NCBI GenBank assembly: GCA_934565795.1
Contig: CAKTIM010000002.1
Location: 62,001 to 126,000 of the forward strand
Origin: an uncultured Oscillospiraceae bacterium
GTDB taxonomy: Bacteria; Bacillota; Clostridia; Oscillospirales; Oscillospiraceae
Direction: 5' to 3'
DNA: 64,000 nucleotides
Shown here: one piece after another, positions 42,154-51,184 of the stretch
Layout: each line of letters opens with the position of its first letter
Numbering within the stretch: the stretch's first letter is position 1
Position numbers and translations under genes: made by a program
Notes under the pieces: model-generated
Databases searched by the model: none
What the model saw: only the letters and a program-made list of their open reading frames with translations
Told to the model about the DNA's origin: nothing

Positions 42154-42570
42154 GTGGGGAATGAACATCTTTCCGAAAAGGTTTCCGTAAATATCAATGC
42201 TTCGACCCTTTCCGGGATTGATTTGCTGGTGGATAATGGCTATTTTTCAAACAGAAGCGATTTTATCAACCAGGCGCTTCGCGAAAGCTTGCAAAAGCAC
42301 CGCAGTACCCTTGACAGAATCATTGAAAAGAATTCTGAAATTGGAAGGCAAAGCAGCGACTGCTGGTTCATCGGTGTTTTGTGCCTGGAGAAGCGGGATA
42401 TCGAGGCGGCGCTGCGCAGCGCTCACGCGATGGCGATCACCGGCTATGGTGTGCTTATGATCGGCGAGACGATCAATGAGCAGGATTTATTTGCAGCGGT
42501 TCACGCCATCCGCGTAAAGGGGAAGGTCGTATGTAATAAGAATATCAAGGCGCATTATGGTTTAAAATAA
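42154..42570 (+). CDS. CopG/ribbon-helix-helix transcriptional regulator with unknown C-terminal domain
   Basis: A 138-residue protein. The N-terminal ribbon-helix-helix is in KVSVNINASTLSGIDLLVDN and YFSNRSDFINQALRESL. The C-terminal part (about 65-138; WFIGVLCLEKRDIEAALRSA and GYGVLMIGETINEQDLFAAV) looks like alternating beta/alpha and could bind a ligand; it has no NikR nickel motif. The start is GTG at 42154 with AGGGAG upstream. The 38-bp palindrome over its promoter is the likely operator. It lies between the divergent methyltransferase operon and the aminopeptidase gene, either of which it might also control. Confidence 0.82.
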   Translation: MGNEHLSEKVSVNINASTLSGIDLLVDNGYFSNRSDFINQALRESLQKHRSTLDRIIEKNSEIGRQSSDCWFIGVLCLEKRDIEAALRSAHAMAITGYGVLMIGETINEQDLFAAVHAIRVKGKVVCNKNIKAHYGLK

Positions 42571-42634
42571 GATGATTGACCTTTGATAAAAAATCTGATA
42601 GGATACATTCAGTTCAAAAAAAGGAGTAAACGTT

Positions 42635-43858
42635 ATGAAGAAAACGATTCTTCGCAAATATGCAAATCTGATCGTCCGCTGTGGCGCGAATGTGCAGAAG
42701 GGGCAGGTCGTCAATGTCTATGCCGACCTGGATCAGCCTGAATTTGTTCAGATGGTGGTGGAGGAGGCCTATAAGGCCGGGGCCAGTGAGGTTACGGTAC
42801 AGTGGAGCTACCAGCCCCTGAATAAGATTCACTGCCGCCATCGCACCATTAAGAGCCTAGGCACGGTGAAGGAATGGGAGAAGGCGCGGCAGGAATATTA
42901 CTGCGATGTGATTCCTGTGCGGATCATGCTGATTTCCGAGGATCCCGATGGAATGAAGGGCATGAATATGGAGAAATTCTCCAAGGCACAGCGGATGGCC
43001 TATCCCATCCTGAAGCCTTACTTTGACCGCCGGGAGAACAAGGAGCAGTGGTGTATCGCTGCTGTTCCCGGTGCGGCCTGGGCGAAGAAGGTATTCCCCG
43101 GCGAGAGAACCAGCACTGCCATCGAAAAGCTGTGGGAGAGCATCCTGTACACCTCCCGGGTCACCGACGATCCCATCGCCGCCTGGGATGCCCACAACAA
43201 GGATCTGGCCGAAAGGTGCAGGTATCTGAACAGCCTGAACATCCGCTCCCTGCACTATACCGCTGAGAACGGCACCGATTTTACCGTGGGCATGATCGAT
43301 GAGGCTCAGTTCTGCGGCGGCGGAGAGACCAGCCTGCAAAATATCTATTTCAATCCCAATATCCCCACCGAGGAGTGCTTTATCTCCCCCAAGCGGGGCG
43401 AGGCGGAGGGCATTGTGTATGCTACGAAGCCGCTGTCCTACCAGGGCCAGCTGATCGAGAATTTCTCCATCCGCTTTGAAGACGGCAAAGCAGTGGAGGT
43501 TCACGCGGAGAAGGGCGAAGAGCTGCTGAAGAAGATGATCGAAATGGACGAGGGCGCTGCCTATCTGGGTGAGTGCGCCCTGGTTCCCCAGGCAAGCCCC
43601 ATTGCCCAGAGCGGCATCCTGTTCTACAATACGCTGTTCGACGAGAACGCCGCCTGCCACCTGGCGCTTGGCATGGGTTTTGCTGATACCATCAAGGATT
43701 TTCACAACAAGACTCTGGATGAATGCCGCGCCCTGGGCGTCAATGATTCCATGATCCACGAGGACTTTATGATCGGCTGTGACACCATGAATATCGACGC
43801 GACCTGCGCCGATGGCCGAGTGGTGCCGATCTTCCGCGGCGGCAACTGGGCATTTTGA
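42635..43858 (+). CDS. M29-family aminopeptidase (AmpS/PepS type)
   Basis: Cytosolic dinuclear metallo-aminopeptidase of 407 residues. Family landmarks are the N-terminal KYANLIVRCGANVQKGQVV, TEECFISPKRGEAEG, the metal-site YLGECALVP, the His in NAACHLALGMGF and NDSMIHEDFMIG. AAAAAAGGAG precedes the ATG. It begins 64 bases after the regulator gene; whether they share a transcript is unclear. Confidence 0.94.
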   Translation: MKKTILRKYANLIVRCGANVQKGQVVNVYADLDQPEFVQMVVEEAYKAGASEVTVQWSYQPLNKIHCRHRTIKSLGTVKEWEKARQEYYCDVIPVRIMLISEDPDGMKGMNMEKFSKAQRMAYPILKPYFDRRENKEQWCIAAVPGAAWAKKVFPGERTSTAIEKLWESILYTSRVTDDPIAAWDAHNKDLAERCRYLNSLNIRSLHYTAENGTDFTVGMIDEAQFCGGGETSLQNIYFNPNIPTEECFISPKRGEAEGIVYATKPLSYQGQLIENFSIRFEDGKAVEVHAEKGEELLKKMIEMDEGAAYLGECALVPQASPIAQSGILFYNTLFDENAACHLALGMGFADTIKDFHNKTLDECRALGVNDSMIHEDFMIGCDTMNIDATCADGRVVPIFRGGNWAF

Positions 43859-43887
43859 GAAAAAGATAGATTTTTTGAAAAAAACAC

Positions 43888-43916
43888 TTGCAATCCGCAT
43901 CGCAATGTGATACTAT
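43888..43916 (+). promoter_or_regulatory. Promoter of rpmE
   Basis: TTGCAA (43888-43893), 17-base spacer, TACTAT (43911-43916), about 65 bases upstream of the start. Confidence 0.7.
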
Positions 43917-43981
43917 ATCCAGGCGATTAAAAGATTGCCGGGGCTTTATGCCCTTTAGATGATAAGAAAGAGGTGAACGAA

Positions 43982-44182
43982 ATGAAGGAAGGTATCCACC
44001 CCAAATACGAACAGACCACGATCCGCTGTGCCTGTGGCAATGTCTTTACGACTGGCTCCACCAAGAAGGACATTCGTGTTGAAATCTGCTCCAAGTGCCA
44101 CCCTTTCTATACCGGCAAGCAGAAGCTGGTTGACACCGGTGGACGTGTTGATCGCTTCAACAAGCGTTTTGGCCTGAAGTAA
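43982..44182 (+). CDS. rpmE: 50S ribosomal protein L31, zinc-containing type
   Basis: Ribosomal protein bridging the subunits, 66 residues. [20 protein letters not shown] and [19 protein letters not shown] are characteristic; the four cysteines (CAC and CSKC) mark the zinc-binding C+ paralogue. The ATG at 43982 follows AAGAGGTG. It is monocistronic, with its own promoter and terminator. Confidence 0.97.
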   Translation: MKEGIHPKYEQTTIRCACGNVFTTGSTKKDIRVEICSKCHPFYTGKQKLVDTGGRVDRFNKRFGLK

Positions 44183-44190
44183 GATTCAAA

Positions 44191-44226
44191 GTCCGCACTA
44201 CGGCAACGTGGTGCGGATTTTTTGTA
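44191..44226 (+). terminator. Terminator of rpmE
   Basis: Arms GTCCGCACTACG (44191-44202) and CGTGGTGCGGAT (44207-44218), four-base loop, T-run TTTTTT after. Confidence 0.92.
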
Positions 44227-44237
44227 CTTTTTTCTAG

Positions 44238-44398
44238 GGAAGCTCTGATTAAATCGGCAAGAGCTGTGAGCGAGAGATTTTTGGGCCAATCGAGGTATCG
44301 AAAACGGCGGAATACTGTATGTATTCCCCGTTTTCGGTACCGAAGAGTGGGCGAAAAAGATCCGCTCACAGCCGCAGACGATTTATTCAGAGGTTCCC
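44238..44398 (-). repeat. Palindromic repeat element copy 8
   Basis: About 160 bases, nearly identical to copy 4 (26197). It lies between the rpmE terminator and the hflX promoter, whose -35 box starts at the first base after it. Confidence 0.92.
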
Positions 44399-44428
44399 TT
44401 GTCCGCACCACTCAAAATGTGGTATACT
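44399..44428 (+). promoter_or_regulatory. Probable promoter of hflX
   Basis: TTGTCC (44399-44404), 18-base spacer, TATACT (44423-44428). It abuts repeat copy 8. Confidence 0.55.
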
Positions 44429-44461
44429 GACTGCGGTATACCCGATTTGATGGAGGGTTAT

Positions 44462-45730
44462 ATGGAATTGGATGAAAGAATAAAAACCCAGGATCGGGCG
44501 GTGCTGGTCGGCCTGAACGCCGACTGCTTCACAAAAGAGCAGACCGCTACCGACGAAACCCTGGAGGAGCTGGAGGCACTGCTGGAGACTGCGGGAGGCT
44601 TCTGCACGGCGAAGGTCTTGCAGAACCGCCATACCCCGGATGCTCACAGCTTTATCGGTGAGGGAAAGGCGCAGGAGGTCAGAATGCTGGTTCAGGCCAC
44701 CGAGTCCACCATGGTGATCTTTGATAATGAGCTTTCCCCGGGAAATATCCGAGCGTTGGAAGAAATCATCGGTGTCCCCGTGCTGGATCGCAGTGCGCTG
44801 ATCCTGGATATCTTTGCCCAGCGCGCCAAAACCAAAGAGGGACGCTTGCAGGTGGAGCTGGCGCAGAACAAATATCTGCTGCCCCGGCTTTCGGGGATGG
44901 GCACCAGCCTGTCCCGGCAGGGCGGCGGCATTGGCACCCGCGGCCCCGGCGAAACCAAGCTGGAAACCGACCGCCGTATTATCCGGGAGCGGATTACCCG
45001 CCTGGAGGCAGAGCTGGAGCAGGTGCGCCAGGTGCGCAGCGTCCAGCGGGAGCGGCGGATTAAAAACTCCATTCCCGTGGTTGCCATCGTGGGCTATACA
45101 AACGCCGGAAAATCCACGCTGCTGAACCGGCTGACCAATGCGGGAATTCCAGCAAACAACCGGCTGTTTGATACGCTGGATACCACCTCCCGTCAGCTGA
45201 CGGTATCCGATAACCTGGATGTGGTTCTTTCCGACACCGTTGGCTTTATCGCAAAGCTGCCGCACCATCTGGTAAATGCCTTTCATGCCACGCTGGAGGA
45301 GCTGGAATACGCGGATCTTCTGCTGCATGTCATCGATTCCTCCGACCCCAACCGTGAGGAGCATATTGCCGTGGTGGACAGGCTGATTGCGCAGCTGGCA
45401 AAGCCCGGTACCCCGGTGCTGCGCTGCTATAATAAATCCGATCTGGTCAGCCCGGAGGAAATTCCGACGGGGGACGATGTGGTGGCTATTTCTGCGGCGG
45501 ACGGCACCGGCTGTGCCGCGCTGCTTGCAGCCATCGAGCGGGCGCTGGATCATGCCCGGCACCATGTCAGGCTTTGCCTGCCCTATTCCATGGGCGGTCA
45601 GGTGGAGACCTTGCACAACAATGCGCAGGTGCTCAGCGTGGATTATTCCGCCGAGGGCATTGAGATCGAGGCGGTGCTGGACGATATTCTGTATGGCAGG
45701 CTGCGTGACTATATAACAAAGGAGTGCTGA
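44462..45730 (+). CDS. hflX: Ribosome-associated GTPase HflX
   Basis: GTPase that splits stalled or stress-arrested 70S ribosomes, 422 residues. The HflX N-terminal domain includes SFIGEGKAQEVRMLV and the glycine-rich GGIGTRGPGETKLETDRR; the G domain has GYTNAGKSTLLN, switch II DTVGFI and NKSD. GGAGGG lies upstream of the ATG at 44462; an ATG three codons upstream is possible. First gene of a run with yigZ and dgt. Confidence 0.95.
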   Translation: MELDERIKTQDRAVLVGLNADCFTKEQTATDETLEELEALLETAGGFCTAKVLQNRHTPDAHSFIGEGKAQEVRMLVQATESTMVIFDNELSPGNIRALEEIIGVPVLDRSALILDIFAQRAKTKEGRLQVELAQNKYLLPRLSGMGTSLSRQGGGIGTRGPGETKLETDRRIIRERITRLEAELEQVRQVRSVQRERRIKNSIPVVAIVGYTNAGKSTLLNRLTNAGIPANNRLFDTLDTTSRQLTVSDNLDVVLSDTVGFIAKLPHHLVNAFHATLEELEYADLLLHVIDSSDPNREEHIAVVDRLIAQLAKPGTPVLRCYNKSDLVSPEEIPTGDDVVAISAADGTGCAALLAAIERALDHARHHVRLCLPYSMGGQVETLHNNAQVLSVDYSAEGIEIEAVLDDILYGRLRDYITKEC

Positions 45731-45733
45731 CCC

Positions 45734-46375
45734 TTGGAGGAATACCTGGTGCCCACCAGCTGCGCAGAGGCCGAGTTTATTGAGAAAAAATCCCGGTTTA
45801 TCGGCAGGATCTGGCCGGTGGAGACGGAGGAAGAGGCGCTTTCCAGAATCCAGGAGATGAAAAAGCAGCACTACGACGCCACCCACAACTGCTGGGCCTA
45901 TATCATCCACGGCGGCGCGGTTCGCTTTTCCGATGATGGGGAGCCGGGGGGTACGGCAGGAATGCCCATGCTCCAGGTGCTCCAGCGGGAGGGGCTGAAT
46001 AATGTCGTCTGCGTGGTCACCCGGTATTTCGGCGGTATACTTCTCGGTGCAGGCGGTCTGGTGCGCGCCTACACCAGGGGTGCAAAAATTGCGGTGGATG
46101 CCGCCGGAAAATCCATGAAGCGGGTCTGGACGGTGCTGTATGTGCCCTGTCCCTATTCCTTTTACGAGCGGGTGAAGCTGGAAATTGAAGCCTTCGACGG
46201 AATCCTGCGCAGCACGGACTTCGGTGCAGAGGTGGATATGGAAATCCTGTTCCCGCAGGCCAATGCACAGCCGTTTTTAGACCGTCTGACCGACCTCACC
46301 TCCGGCACCGTGGAGGGCATGGAGACGGGGCAGGAATATCGGGCGATGCCAATTCGTAAGGAGGAAGTAACATGA
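45734..46375 (+). CDS. yigZ: YigZ/IMPACT (UPF0029) family protein
   Basis: A 213-residue protein of the YigZ family. The signature DATHNCWAYIIHGG, FSDDGEPGGTAGMPML and VVTRYFGGILLGAGGLVRAY is intact. The C-terminal half has the DUF1949 ferredoxin-like fold. The start is TTG at 45734, three bases after the hflX stop, with AAAGGAG at 45719-45724. Function is unproven; eukaryotic IMPACT relatives regulate translation, which suits its neighbour hflX. The stop overlaps dgt by four bases. Confidence 0.92.
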   Translation: MEEYLVPTSCAEAEFIEKKSRFIGRIWPVETEEEALSRIQEMKKQHYDATHNCWAYIIHGGAVRFSDDGEPGGTAGMPMLQVLQREGLNNVVCVVTRYFGGILLGAGGLVRAYTRGAKIAVDAAGKSMKRVWTVLYVPCPYSFYERVKLEIEAFDGILRSTDFGAEVDMEILFPQANAQPFLDRLTDLTSGTVEGMETGQEYRAMPIRKEEVT

Positions 46376-47385
46376 CAGTACGAGAAGAGCTGGAATATCA
46401 GGAGCACCGCAGGCTGAATCCACTAGCCGCCTTTGCCGACCAAAGCTCAGGCCGCCCTAGGCCGGAGGAGCCCTCGGACAACGATGTGCGCACCAGCTTT
46501 CAGCGGGACAACGACCGCATTGTGCACTGCAAGGCTTTCCGCCGCCTGATGCACAAGACCCAGGTGTTCCTCCGTCCGGAGGGGGATCACTACCGTACCC
46601 GCATGACGCACACGCTGGAGGTTACGCGGATCGCCCGCACCATGACAAGAGCCTTGGGCCTGAACGAGGATCTAGCCGAGGCCATCGCCATGGGGCATGA
46701 CCTGGGGCATACGCCCTTTGGCCATGCCGGTGAGGCGGCGCTGTCCGGCTGCATCGGAAAGCCCTTCCGGCACAATGAGCAGAGCCTTCGGGTGGTGGAC
46801 TATCTGGAAAACGATGGCCGGGGCCTGAACCTGACCAACGAGGTGCGTATGGGTATTCTGGGGCATACGGGAGATTATATTCCCGAAACCCTGGAGGGGC
46901 AGATCGTCCGGCGCTCGGATCAGATCGCCTACGTCAACCATGATATTGACGACGCCATCCGCGCCGGTATCCTCAGTGAAAGCGATCTGCCCAAGGATAT
47001 TCTGGCCATCCTGGGCAATTCCCACAAGGAGCGGATCAATACCCTGGTGTGCGACCTGATCTTCACCTCCCGGGAGGCGGGAGCCATCTGCCTGACACCC
47101 ACGGTGGACACGGCGCTGAAGGATCTTCGCAGCTTTATGTTTGACCATGTCTACCGCAACCCGGTTGCCAAGGGGGAGGAGAGCAAGGCAAAGACCATGC
47201 TCCAGCAGCTGTTTGAATATTACATTGCCCACCCGGAGTCCCTGCCGGCGGATTTCCAGCCCCAGCTCAGCTTTGACGGCATGGAGCGGATCGTCTGCGA
47301 CTACATTGCGGGCATGACGGATAATTACGCAGTAAATAAATTTAACGAGATTTTCGTCCCGGCAGGGTGGAATATCCGGGGATAG
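46372..47385 (+). CDS. dgt: Deoxyguanosinetriphosphate triphosphohydrolase-like protein
   Basis: HD-domain dNTP triphosphohydrolase of 337 residues (short Dgt-like family), releasing tripolyphosphate from dNTPs. The HD metal motifs are RMTHTLEVTRIA, GHDLGHTPFGHAGE and a later VNHDIDDA. The start overlaps the yigZ stop, and dnaG follows 84 bases downstream. The dgt-dnaG-sigma order is common in Clostridia and links dNTP pools with replication priming. Confidence 0.94.
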   Translation: MTVREELEYQEHRRLNPLAAFADQSSGRPRPEEPSDNDVRTSFQRDNDRIVHCKAFRRLMHKTQVFLRPEGDHYRTRMTHTLEVTRIARTMTRALGLNEDLAEAIAMGHDLGHTPFGHAGEAALSGCIGKPFRHNEQSLRVVDYLENDGRGLNLTNEVRMGILGHTGDYIPETLEGQIVRRSDQIAYVNHDIDDAIRAGILSESDLPKDILAILGNSHKERINTLVCDLIFTSREAGAICLTPTVDTALKDLRSFMFDHVYRNPVAKGEESKAKTMLQQLFEYYIAHPESLPADFQPQLSFDGMERIVCDYIAGMTDNYAVNKFNEIFVPAGWNIRG

Positions 47386-47469
47386 TGTGATACAATATCA
47401 GTAGGGCAGTTGCGCCTGTGAACCGCAGCGAAGCCTTTAAAATGGACAAAAGGAGAGGAGGCGGAATGT

Positions 47470-49218
47470 ATGGCGTTTCCACCGTCGTTTCTGGCGGAGC
47501 TTGCCGCACGCAATCCCATTGAGGATGTGGTGGGGCAGTATGTGAATCTGCGCCGTTCCGGCTCCAATCTGTTTGGCCTGTGCCCGTTTCACGGCGAAAA
47601 GACGGCGTCATTCTCCGTTTCGCCGGACAAGGGGATTTTCTATTGCTTCGGCTGCCACAAGGGCGGCAGCGTTATCAACTTTGAGATGGAGATCGAGGGA
47701 CTGAGCTACCCGGATGCCGTCCGAGCCCTGGCCAAACGCGCCGGGATGGAGGTGCCGGAGGACGAGCAGTACCAGAACCGTTATCGCCTGCAGGAGCGAT
47801 TGTGGGCGCTGTCCAAGGAGGCGGCCCGGTTCTTCAACGCCCAGCTCTATACCCCAGCCGGGGCAGAGGGCCTTGCCTATGCCCAGAAGCGAGGCATGCC
47901 CAAGTCCACCCTGACCAAGTTTGGCATCGGCTTTGCGCCGGATTCCTGGTCGGTGCTGTGCGACGCCATGCGGGAGAAGGGCTATACCGATGAAGAGCTG
48001 AAGGGTGCGGGGCTGGCATCCGTCTCCCAGAAAAACGACCACATTTACGATCGCTTCCGCAACCGCCTGATGTTTCCCATCATTGATATCCGCGGAAATG
48101 TCATCGGCTTCGGCGGGCGTGTAATGGATAATTCCACACCCAAGTACCTAAATTCGCCTGAGACGGTAATTTTCAATAAGCGCAAGAATCTGTTTGCTCT
48201 GAACCTGGCCAAGAAAAGCAAGCTGGGCTATATGATCCTGGTGGAGGGCTATATGGATGCGGTAGCGCTGCATCAGTATGGCTTTGATTGCGCGGTGGCG
48301 TCCCTGGGCACCTCACTGACGGAGGAGCACGCCGCGCTCCTGTCCCGCTATACCGAGCAGGTGATGCTGATCTACGATGGGGACGAGGCGGGGCAGAATG
48401 CCACCAAGCGGGCCATTCCCATGCTGGAAAAGGCGGGCTTGCAGGTGAAGGTGCTGCAAATGCGGGACGCCAAAGACCCGGATGAATTCCTGAAAAAATT
48501 TGGAGCCGACCGCTTCCGCCTGCTGCTGGAGGAGTCCTCCAACCGCGTGGAATATCAACTCCGCGCCATTCAGAAAAAGTACGATTTAAAAGAGGACGAC
48601 CAGCGGATCCAGTTCATTTCCGAGGCGGCGGAGTTTGTCAGCACCCTGGGAAATGCCGTTTCCCGGGAAATATACGGCGGGCGGGTGGCCGAGGCGGCCG
48701 GGATCACGCCGGAGTCCATGAAGATTGAGGTGGACAAGGCGTTTAAGCGCCGGATTGTCCGTGAAAAGAAAAAGCAGGAGCGGATCGATCTTTCTCCGGC
48801 TATGGCCCTGCAGCCCAAGGACAGAAGCATCCGCTATGACAATATCAAGTCTGCCGTGGCAGAGGAAAGCGTCATTGCCATGATCCTGCGGGAGCCTGCC
48901 TTGATCGATGGGTGCAGGGAGCTTAAGCCGGATTGCTTTTCCTCCGCGATTCTGGGTCGGGCCTTTGAGCAGCTGTGCAAGGCCTACGCCGACGGATGCG
49001 AGGCGACGTTGGCCTCGTTGACGGATTTTAATTCGGAGGAAATGGCGCATATTGCGCGAATTGTCCAGCGGCATGACGGCCCTGTGTCCGAGCAGGCGCT
49101 GGCTGACTGTATCCATACCATCCTTACCGAGCACCAGAGCCAGACCGCCGCAAAGAATAATGATGATCTCCTTGCCTTTCAGCAGCAGCTATTTGCCCGA
49201 AAAGGACTAAAAACATGA
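47470..49218 (+). CDS. dnaG: DNA primase
   Basis: Makes RNA primers at the replication fork, 582 residues. The N-terminal CHC2 zinc finger is LCPFHGEKTASFSVSPDKG then FYCFGCHKGG. The Toprim core includes MILVEGYMDAVALHQYGFD, and a DnaB-interacting helical C-terminus follows. GAGGAGGCGGA precedes the ATG. The stop overlaps the following sigma-factor start by four bases, the classical macromolecular-synthesis arrangement. Confidence 0.97.
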   Translation: MAFPPSFLAELAARNPIEDVVGQYVNLRRSGSNLFGLCPFHGEKTASFSVSPDKGIFYCFGCHKGGSVINFEMEIEGLSYPDAVRALAKRAGMEVPEDEQYQNRYRLQERLWALSKEAARFFNAQLYTPAGAEGLAYAQKRGMPKSTLTKFGIGFAPDSWSVLCDAMREKGYTDEELKGAGLASVSQKNDHIYDRFRNRLMFPIIDIRGNVIGFGGRVMDNSTPKYLNSPETVIFNKRKNLFALNLAKKSKLGYMILVEGYMDAVALHQYGFDCAVASLGTSLTEEHAALLSRYTEQVMLIYDGDEAGQNATKRAIPMLEKAGLQVKVLQMRDAKDPDEFLKKFGADRFRLLLEESSNRVEYQLRAIQKKYDLKEDDQRIQFISEAAEFVSTLGNAVSREIYGGRVAEAAGITPESMKIEVDKAFKRRIVREKKKQERIDLSPAMALQPKDRSIRYDNIKSAVAEESVIAMILREPALIDGCRELKPDCFSSAILGRAFEQLCKAYADGCEATLASLTDFNSEEMAHIARIVQRHDGPVSEQALADCIHTILTEHQSQTAAKNNDDLLAFQQQLFARKGLKT

Positions 49219-50075
49219 CAGAAGAAATTGAAACAAAGACCGACACCACGCTGGATGATGATATTCACCAGTATCTCAACGAAATCCGGGGAATCCCGCT
49301 GCTTACCGCAGAGCAGGAGCGGGATCTTGCCAAGCGCTGCGCTGCCGGGGATGAGGACGCCATCCGTCAGATGGTAAATTCCAATCTTCGGCTGGTGGTT
49401 TATGTGGCGAAGGAATACGCAGGGCGGGGCGTCTCCCTGATGGATTTGATCCAGGAGGGGAGTATCGGCCTGCTTGTCGCGGCTCGCAAATTTGACTACA
49501 CCAAGGATTTCCGCTTTTCCACCTATGCGACCAAGTGGATTCGCCAGGGCGTTACCCGGTGCCTGATGAACAACAGCGGCATCATTCGCGTTCCGCTGCA
49601 TACCGGCGAACGGATTCGAAAGCTCCAGGCCGTCCGCAGTGCCATGACCCAGGAAACAGGCGTCGAGCCGAGCACACAGGAGCTTGCCCAGAAGATGGGC
49701 CTTTCACAGGCCAAGGTGGAGGAGCTTCTGAGCCTTTCGCCGGATATTTGCTCTCTGGATGCCCTCACCGGGGACAGCGACAGCAGTACCGTCGGCTCCC
49801 TCACCGAGGATATCGATGCAGTGCAGCCCCAGGAGGAGCTGGTGCGGCAGGAGCTGGAAAAGACCATGCGGGAAATGCTCAGCTCCTTGACCGACCGGCA
49901 GCAGCAGATTCTGCGGCTCCATTTCGGATTGGAGGATGGGGTGGAGCACTCCTTGGAGGAGATCGGGAAAATCCTGGGCATCTCCAAGGAGCGTGTACGC
50001 CAAATTGAGCGACAGGCGATGGACAAGCTGCAAAAGATGGGCACCAGCCTGGGATTGGAGGATTTTCTGGAATGA
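49215..50075 (+). CDS. rpoD: RpoD-type sigma-70 factor, short, lacking region 1.1
   Basis: Sigma factor of 286 residues at the rpoD locus after dnaG. It has region 1.2 (DDDIHQYLNEIRGIPLLTAE), region 2.2 (LMDLIQEGSIGL), 2.3-2.4 (FRFSTYATKWIRQ, 99-111), region 3 and region 4.2 with LGISKERVRQIERQAMDKL. It lacks region 1.1. The first Trp of the usual melting dyad WW is Lys107. By synteny it may be the housekeeping sigma; another full-length RpoD elsewhere cannot be excluded. It overlaps a second sigma-like gene by four bases. Confidence 0.82.
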   Translation: MTEEIETKTDTTLDDDIHQYLNEIRGIPLLTAEQERDLAKRCAAGDEDAIRQMVNSNLRLVVYVAKEYAGRGVSLMDLIQEGSIGLLVAARKFDYTKDFRFSTYATKWIRQGVTRCLMNNSGIIRVPLHTGERIRKLQAVRSAMTQETGVEPSTQELAQKMGLSQAKVEELLSLSPDICSLDALTGDSDSSTVGSLTEDIDAVQPQEELVRQELEKTMREMLSSLTDRQQQILRLHFGLEDGVEHSLEEIGKILGISKERVRQIERQAMDKLQKMGTSLGLEDFLE

Positions 50076-51106
50076 GTGAATTCCTGTTTGACCAAAGCCC
50101 CTGGGAGGCATATCTGAATTCATGCAGAAGCGGCACCTCCGTCTCCGCCTGGAATTTGATTTCCATGCTGGAAAATGAGGACGACGAGGCGGTTGAGGAT
50201 GCCTTTGCCCTGCTGGCAGACAGGCAGCTGGAATTGGATGTTTCGACGCTCCCGTCTCTGGAAGCGGGCGGGCAAACCGCTCAGCGGCTGAAGCAGGAGG
50301 CGGAGTATGTTCGCGGCGGCCTGCGCACCTCCGATATGGAGGAAAGCGATCCGCTGCGGCTTTACCTGGAGGAAATTGCCGGGACGCCTGCCTTTGGGGA
50401 TGATCGGCTTTTGTCTGAGCAGCTTCTTTCCGGCGACGGGAGAGCGGCAGAGCGGCTGGCCAACCTGGGTCTGAGCCGGGTGATCGAAATTGCCTGTGAG
50501 CAGGCCGGGAAAATGGTGCTGCTGATGGATCTGATCCAGGAGGGCAACATCGGCCTGTGGGAGGCAATTCAGAGCTACTCCGGGGGGAATTATGATGCCC
50601 ACCGGGATCGCCTGATCCGCAATGCCATATATAAGGCAATGGTTTTGCAGGCCCGCAGCAATGGGGTCAGCCAGAAAATGCGCCAATCCCTCCAGCGCTA
50701 CCAGAGCGCGGACGAGGCGCTGCTGGCGGAGCTGGGGCGTAATCCCACGCTGGAGGAAATCGCCGCCAGAATGAATATCAGCCCCGAGCAGGCGCAGACC
50801 ATTCAGAAGACCATGGCGGATATTCTCCTGCTCCAGCAGGCGGAAAAGCTGACGCAGCCCAAGGAGGAAACCCCGGAGGATGAGCTGGCCGTGGAGGATA
50901 CCGCGTATTTTCAGATGCGCCAGCGCATCAGTGACCTGCTGTCTCAGCTGGATGATAAGGATGCCCAGATTCTGACCATGCGCTTTGGCCTGGATAAGGG
51001 CCTGCCCTTGAGCGCTGAGGAGGTTGGCAAGGCGCTGGGGCTGACTGTGGGCGAGGTCTCTGCAAGAGAGGCCGCCGCCCTGGCAAAGCTGCGGGCGGAG
51101 CAATAG
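50072..51106 (+). CDS. Divergent sigma-70-like protein with degenerate promoter-recognition regions
   Basis: A 344-residue protein translated from an ATGA overlap with the preceding sigma gene. Residues about 9-60 resemble region 1.1, 93-103 (DPLRLYLEEIA) region 1.2, and 151-166 (LMDLIQEGNIGLWEAI) region 2.2, the core-RNA-polymerase contact. The following stretch, GGNYDAHRDRLIRNAI (171-186), has lost the aromatic FSTYATWWIRQ signature of region 2.3-2.4. Region 4 keeps LTMRFGLDKGLPLSAEEVGK but the recognition helix is VGEVSAREAAALAKL. It could be a core-binding regulator or a highly divergent sigma. No known name. Confidence 0.78.
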   Translation: MSEFLFDQSPWEAYLNSCRSGTSVSAWNLISMLENEDDEAVEDAFALLADRQLELDVSTLPSLEAGGQTAQRLKQEAEYVRGGLRTSDMEESDPLRLYLEEIAGTPAFGDDRLLSEQLLSGDGRAAERLANLGLSRVIEIACEQAGKMVLLMDLIQEGNIGLWEAIQSYSGGNYDAHRDRLIRNAIYKAMVLQARSNGVSQKMRQSLQRYQSADEALLAELGRNPTLEEIAARMNISPEQAQTIQKTMADILLLQQAEKLTQPKEETPEDELAVEDTAYFQMRQRISDLLSQLDDKDAQILTMRFGLDKGLPLSAEEVGKALGLTVGEVSAREAAALAKLRAEQ

Positions 51107-51184
51107 CGTGCCTGCGGGTAAGGACTTTGCAAGCCTGCGATACCGCTTCTGGCGGCATTACCATAAAGAAAAAGGATGATTACA

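Noticed and set aside
44453..44461. Alternative upstream ATG for hflX
   Set aside because: It would overlap the GGAGGG ribosome binding site, which is better placed for ATG 44462.
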